Shown: positions 13,021 to 15,781 of the stretch, piece by piece
Position numbering within the stretch: position 1 is the first letter of the stretch
How the letters are laid out: each line of letters begins with the position of its first letter
From: JACCTH01 sp036556085
GTDB lineage: Bacteria > Actinomycetota > Acidimicrobiia > Spongiisociales > ZC4RG35
Reading direction: 5' to 3'
Length of the DNA stretch: 15,781 bases
Assembly: GCA_036556085.1 (NCBI GenBank)
Contig: DATBKE010000151.1
Span: 1 to 15,781 of the forward strand
Made by a program: the position numbers and the translations under genes
The notes under the pieces: model-generated
Databases searched by the model: none
What the model saw: only the letters and a program-made list of their open reading frames with translations
Told to the model about the DNA's origin: nothing

Positions 13021-14226
13021 CTAGATCACCCCCCGCCGGCTGAGCTCGTCGATCTCGGCGTCCGACAGCCCCAGTTCGAGCAGTACGTCATGGGTGTGGG
13101 CACCGAGCGCCGGGGGAGGCCGGCGAATGGAGCTCGGCGTCTCCGAGAGTTGAAAAGGCAACCCCAGTCCCTTAGTTGACAGGCCGCCTTCGAGCGGTAG
13201 GTCGACCACCATTTGCCGGGCTCTCGTCTGAGGAGAGGACAGTGCCTCTGCCACCGAGTTGATCGGCCCCACTGGGATGCCAACCTGGTCGAGTTTCTCG
13301 ATCCAATAGGACCGGGGCCGGGACGAGATGACAGTGGCGATTTCGTTGTCGATCGTCTGGCGGTTGCGAACCCGGTCCTGATTGTGGGTGAAGCGTGGAT
13401 CGCTCGCCCATTCCGGTCGCCCCAAGACCCCGGCCAGCGCGGCGAACTGTCGGTCGTTTCCCACCGCCACCGCCACCTCGCCATCGGCCGCTCGATAGGT
13501 CCGGTAGGGAACGATGTTGGGGTGGCTGTTTCCAAAGCGTCCAGCTTCCTCACCAGAGACGAGATGATTGGAGGCGACGTTGATCAGCATCTGCAGTCCG
13601 ACGTCGTGCAGGCTCACCTCGCAGTGCTGGCCCCGACCGGTGCGAATCCGAGCCTGCAAGGCGCCGAGGACAGCGATCGCCGCCGTCAACCCGGCGCAGA
13701 CGTCGACGATCGCGACGCCCAGCTTCATCGGGGTTCCGTCGGCCTCGCCGGTGATGGCCATGAGCCCGCTCTCGGCCTGGAGGATGAAGTCGTAGCCCGG
13801 CCTCGCCGCCTTGGGACCAGTAGCGCCGTACCCGGTGATTGAACAGCGCACCGCCTGCGGCGCATGGGTCTCGAACCAGTCGTCATCAAACCCCCAGCCA
13901 TCCATCGTCCCGAGTTTGAAATTGTCGATCACCGCATCGGCGCCGACGATGAGCCGACGAAGCACGTCGCGCCCTTTCTCGGTCTTCAAGTCGAGAGTCA
14001 GGCTGCGCTTGTTGCGATTGACCGCCAGGTAATAGGCCGAGAAGGGACCGACGAAGGGAGGCCCCCAGGCGCGAGTGTCGTCGCCGTGTCGAGGCTCTTC
14101 CACCTTGATGACGTCGGCTCCCATGTCACCGAGATACATCGTGCAGAGCGGTCCCGCCAGCACCCTCGTCAGGTCGACGACCCGGATGCCCGCCAACGCG
14201 CTTCCTTGGTTGCGATGGCTGATCAC
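13021..14226 (-). CDS. Class III CoA-transferase (CaiB/BaiF family)
   Basis: The 401-residue protein matches CoA_transf_3 (PF02515), which moves CoA between carboxylic acids. Visible blocks are LAGIRVVDLTRVLAGPLCTM (11-30), YLGDMGADVIKVEEP (31-45), YYLAVNRNKRSLTLDLKTEKG, CSITGYGATGPKAARPGYDF (128-147), the catalytic aspartate D175 in GVAIVDVCAGL, and FTHNQDRVRNR. All key residues appear intact and the length is typical. Substrate identity (formate, carnitine, succinate, C5 acids and others) cannot be read from the sequence. GTG at 14226 is the assigned start. It is preceded at 6 bases by a TAAGTT -10-like box, consistent with a leaderless transcript. It is the upstream gene of the two-gene minus-strand operon. 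It could activate the acid product of the local hydrolases, which is inference. Confidence 0.93.
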   Translation of the reverse strand: MISHRNQGSALAGIRVVDLTRVLAGPLCTMYLGDMGADVIKVEEPRHGDDTRAWGPPFVGPFSAYYLAVNRNKRSLTLDLKTEKGRDVLRRLIVGADAVIDNFKLGTMDGWGFDDDWFETHAPQAVRCSITGYGATGPKAARPGYDFILQAESGLMAITGEADGTPMKLGVAIVDVCAGLTAAIAVLGALQARIRTGRGQHCEVSLHDVGLQMLINVASNHLVSGEEAGRFGNSHPNIVPYRTYRAADGEVAVAVGNDRQFAALAGVLGRPEWASDPRFTHNQDRVRNRQTIDNEIATVISSRPRSYWIEKLDQVGIPVGPINSVAEALSSPQTRARQMVVDLPLEGGLSTKGLGLPFQLSETPSSIRRPPPALGAHTHDVLLELGLSDAEIDELSRRGVI

Positions 14227-14232
14227 CTTTCA

Positions 14233-14238
14233 AACTTA
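14233..14238 (-). promoter_or_regulatory. Candidate -10 box for a leaderless CoA-transferase transcript
   Basis: On the minus strand TAAGTT ends six bases before the GTG start at 14226, the spacing expected if transcription begins at the start codon. No good -35 box lies 16-18 bases upstream. The AAAGG directly against the GTG is too close to act as a normal ribosome site. Confidence 0.35.
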
Positions 14239-14327
14239 GAAGTGGCAAGAAAGGGGTGCAGCCGGTTGGCGCCGGTCGCTTTATCTTCTCAGCCCAGGCA
14301 ACCTGGCCCTGACAAAGGAGCAAAGCT

Positions 14328-14576
14328 ATGGCCCGATCTGATTCCCAGATCCTTTTGCAAATCGGCGAGCTTGTCGACGAGGAACATTCGCTGCGGGAGC
14401 GACACCGAGGCACTCGTCTCCATGAAGAGGAGCAAGCCCGACTTCAGGATATCGAGATCGAACTCGACCAGTGCTGGGATCTTCTCAACCAGCGCCGGGC
14501 TCTCCGAGAGTTCGGAGCCGACCCCAACTCGGCACAAGTGCGCGATGAGGAGACCGTCGAGCGCTACCAACAATGA
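14328..14576 (+). CDS. DUF2630 family protein
   Basis: The 82-residue protein matches DUF2630 (PF10944), a small, mainly actinobacterial family of unknown function. Typical blocks are ILLQIGELVDEEHSLRERH (9-27), EEEQARLQDIEIELDQCWDL (33-52), LLNQRRALREFGADPNSAQVR (52-72) and a short C-terminal tail ending VERYQQ. It is charged and predicted to be mostly helical, probably a short coiled coil; there is no signal or membrane segment. The ATG at 14328 has a good ribosome site (AAAGGAG at 14314-14320, seven-base spacing). It stands between the divergent CoA-transferase and a membrane-protein gene. It is the best single lineage clue in the window for an actinobacterium. Confidence 0.92.
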   Translation: MARSDSQILLQIGELVDEEHSLRERHRGTRLHEEEQARLQDIEIELDQCWDLLNQRRALREFGADPNSAQVRDEETVERYQQ

Positions 14577-14629
14577 GCTGAGTTTCTCGGATTGATCGGG
14601 CGCCAACGCATCCGCGACCTCTCGATTCG

Positions 14630-14635
14630 TATGAT
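14630..14635 (+). promoter_or_regulatory. Candidate -10 box for a leaderless membrane-protein transcript
   Basis: TATGAT matches five of six -10 positions and ends six bases before ATG 14642, the spacing seen for leaderless mRNAs. No ribosome site precedes the ATG. No clear -35 was found. Confidence 0.4.
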
Positions 14636-14641
14636 CGAGTG

Positions 14642-15142
14642 ATGGAAGCCCAGCCTTTCTTCAACACGGTCGCCGGGCTGTCGATCAGCCTGGCCGGTTT
14701 CGGAGCTCTGATCGCTTGGCTGAGGGACGACCCCCAGTCCTGGGATGTGATCAACCTCTGGAGGCTCAAGACCATCGTCAGGCACGCCCTCACTCTGGCG
14801 TTCATTTGCCTCAGCCTGGCGCCGGCCTACTCGCTCTCCGGCTCGGTCGAGACGACGATCCGTTGGGGCGCCATCGCCCTCATCCTCGCCGAGATCAACG
14901 ACCTGGCCGGCAATCGACAGCCCGATCCGGAAATCTGGAAAGACCGGTTCGCTTGGCGGATCAATATGGCCGGCGGAGCGCTGATGGCCGGCCTACAAGT
15001 TGCCAACCTCTTCTGGGCCAGCGTCGGCGTCCTCCAGATAGGAGCCCTGATGTGGCTCGCGTCGCCCGCTGGCATCTTCTCCAACTTCGTGCGGGAAATC
15101 GGCGGCCGAAAAAAGCAGGAAATCCCTACCTCAACGGAGTGA
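14642..15142 (+). CDS. Small multi-pass membrane protein of unknown function
   Basis: The 166-residue protein has about five hydrophobic segments near residues 7-27, 46-66, 71-89, 107-125 and 126-147, with a charged loop (GNRQPDPEIWKDRFAWR) between the third and fourth, and a polar C-terminal tail (GGRKKQEIPTSTE). I do not recognise the family and no catalytic motif is visible. ATG at 14642 is preferred over the adjacent in-frame GTG at 14639, because a TATGAT box ends six bases upstream and no Shine-Dalgarno site is present. The next gene, a nucleotide cyclase, starts 46 bases downstream on the same strand and may be co-transcribed. Confidence 0.8.
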   Translation: MEAQPFFNTVAGLSISLAGFGALIAWLRDDPQSWDVINLWRLKTIVRHALTLAFICLSLAPAYSLSGSVETTIRWGAIALILAEINDLAGNRQPDPEIWKDRFAWRINMAGGALMAGLQVANLFWASVGVLQIGALMWLASPAGIFSNFVREIGGRKKQEIPTSTE

Positions 15143-15188
15143 GGGTGAGCGGCAGTACCGTCTCTAGCAATGATCGAACTGATCGACG

Positions 15189-15781
15189 ATGAGCGATAGC
15201 CCCAGCATCGAGTCGATGTGGCGGGACATGCTCACCAACCGCGAGAGCCCGCTCTACAAGAAGGGGCGGATCTTCAGGCACGTCCCCGGCGACCCCCGCT
15301 GTCGGTTGTGCAAAATCCCCCTCGCCGGGATCGCCAGCCCGGTCCTCAAGCTGACCGGACGTCGACCGGCCCGTTACAACCCGCACTTCTGCAATGCCTG
15401 CGAGGTCTGGTCTATTAATCATCCGGGCGGGGCGGTGATCGACCTCACGGTGCTCTTCGCCGACGTTAGGGGTTCGACCGCATTGGCCGAGGAGATGGGG
15501 CCGGTGGGCTTTGCCGAGCTCATGCAACGCTTCTACCGGGTGAGCAACAACGTCTTTGCCGAAAGCGACGCTTTCATCGACACCCCGGTGGGGGACGAGG
15601 TGAGGGCCTTCTACTTCCCGGTCTTCACGCCAGAGCACGCCACCGCCGCCATGCGCACGGCCCGCGAGCTCCTGCTCGCCACCGGTCACGGCGAGGCGGA
15701 AGGCCCTTGGGTCCCCGTCGGAGTGGGTCTTCATACCGGCCAGGCGTTCGTGGGGACGGTGGGGATCGAGGGCACCGATGG
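15189..15781 (+). CDS. Class III nucleotide cyclase with N-terminal Cys motif, N-terminal part (runs off right edge)
   Basis: The first 197 residues are present. Residues 38-71 have CRLC ... CNAC (C38, C41, C68, C71), spaced like a zinc-binding knuckle, with NPHFCNACE. The class III cyclase homology domain follows: VIDLTVLFADVRGSTALAEE with metal ligand D92, then VGDEVRAFYFP with the second metal Asp D136, and VPVGVGLHTGQAFVGTVG. These proteins make cAMP or cGMP. The position usually held by the purine-selecting Lys, three residues before the Gly of GD (DKxxGD in relatives), is Thr132 here, so base selectivity or activity may differ. ATG at 15189 is the first good start; ribosome signals are weak. 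The C-terminal part of the domain is outside the window. Confidence 0.88.
   Translation, partial: MSDSPSIESMWRDMLTNRESPLYKKGRIFRHVPGDPRCRLCKIPLAGIASPVLKLTGRRPARYNPHFCNACEVWSINHPGGAVIDLTVLFADVRGSTALAEEMGPVGFAELMQRFYRVSNNVFAESDAFIDTPVGDEVRAFYFPVFTPEHATAAMRTARELLLATGHGEAEGPWVPVGVGLHTGQAFVGTVGIEGTD

Noticed and set aside
12213..13043. Plus-strand open frame (276 codons) opposite the alpha/beta-hydrolase
   Set aside because: The minus-strand product has a lipobox, nucleophile elbow and catalytic His; the plus frame shows no family pattern.
1..15781. CRISPR array, tRNA/rRNA, insertion sequence, integrase or phage genes
   Set aside because: No regularly spaced repeats, tRNA-like cloverleafs, transposase or integrase motifs were seen on reading both strands; short RNAs cannot be excluded by eye.

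Overview
The window is high-GC DNA with dense genes, several GTG/TTG starts and many 4-base stop/start overlaps. A DUF2630 gene, Thr-rich lipoprotein linkers and candidate leaderless promoters point to an actinobacterium (Actinomycetota). Order Acidimicrobiia or a relative is possible, but rank cannot be fixed from this window.

Left part (1-2586): the N-terminal end of a xanthine-dehydrogenase-type FAD subunit (minus strand, runs off the left edge), a divergent ankyrin-repeat protein, and a convergent lipoprotein predicted to be a seven-bladed beta-propeller. A 54-bp near-perfect inverted repeat (2583-2636) separates the lipoprotein gene from the next operon.

Catabolic operon (2640-5624, plus): a DinB/DUF664-like protein, an AA_synth (PF06684/DUF1185) family protein, an amidohydrolase that closely resembles enamidase of nicotinate fermentation, and an isochorismatase-fold cysteine hydrolase. 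The last three genes overlap by 4 bases at each junction. A convergent gene of unknown function with a GNAT-like segment follows (5625-7262, minus).

Transport operon (7403-12043, plus): a complete ABC importer of the branched-chain amino acid/urea/amide class. Its order is binding protein, UrtC/LivM permease, UrtD-like ATPase, UrtE/LivF ATPase, UrtB/LivH permease. All genes after the second overlap by 4 bases, and the operon ends in a hairpin that contains its last stop codon.

Right part (12048-15781): a minus-strand pair of a class III CoA-transferase and an alpha/beta-hydrolase lipoprotein, then a plus-strand DUF2630 protein, a small multi-pass membrane protein, and the start of a class III nucleotide cyclase with an N-terminal four-cysteine motif (runs off the right edge).

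Working hypothesis (inference): the molybdenum-hydroxylase subunit, AA_synth protein, enamidase-like hydrolase, cysteine hydrolase, urea/amide-type importer and CoA-transferase together look like a locus for uptake and ring-opening breakdown of a nitrogen heterocycle or cyclic amide. The substrate cannot be read from the sequence. The other nicotinate-fermentation genes are not present here.
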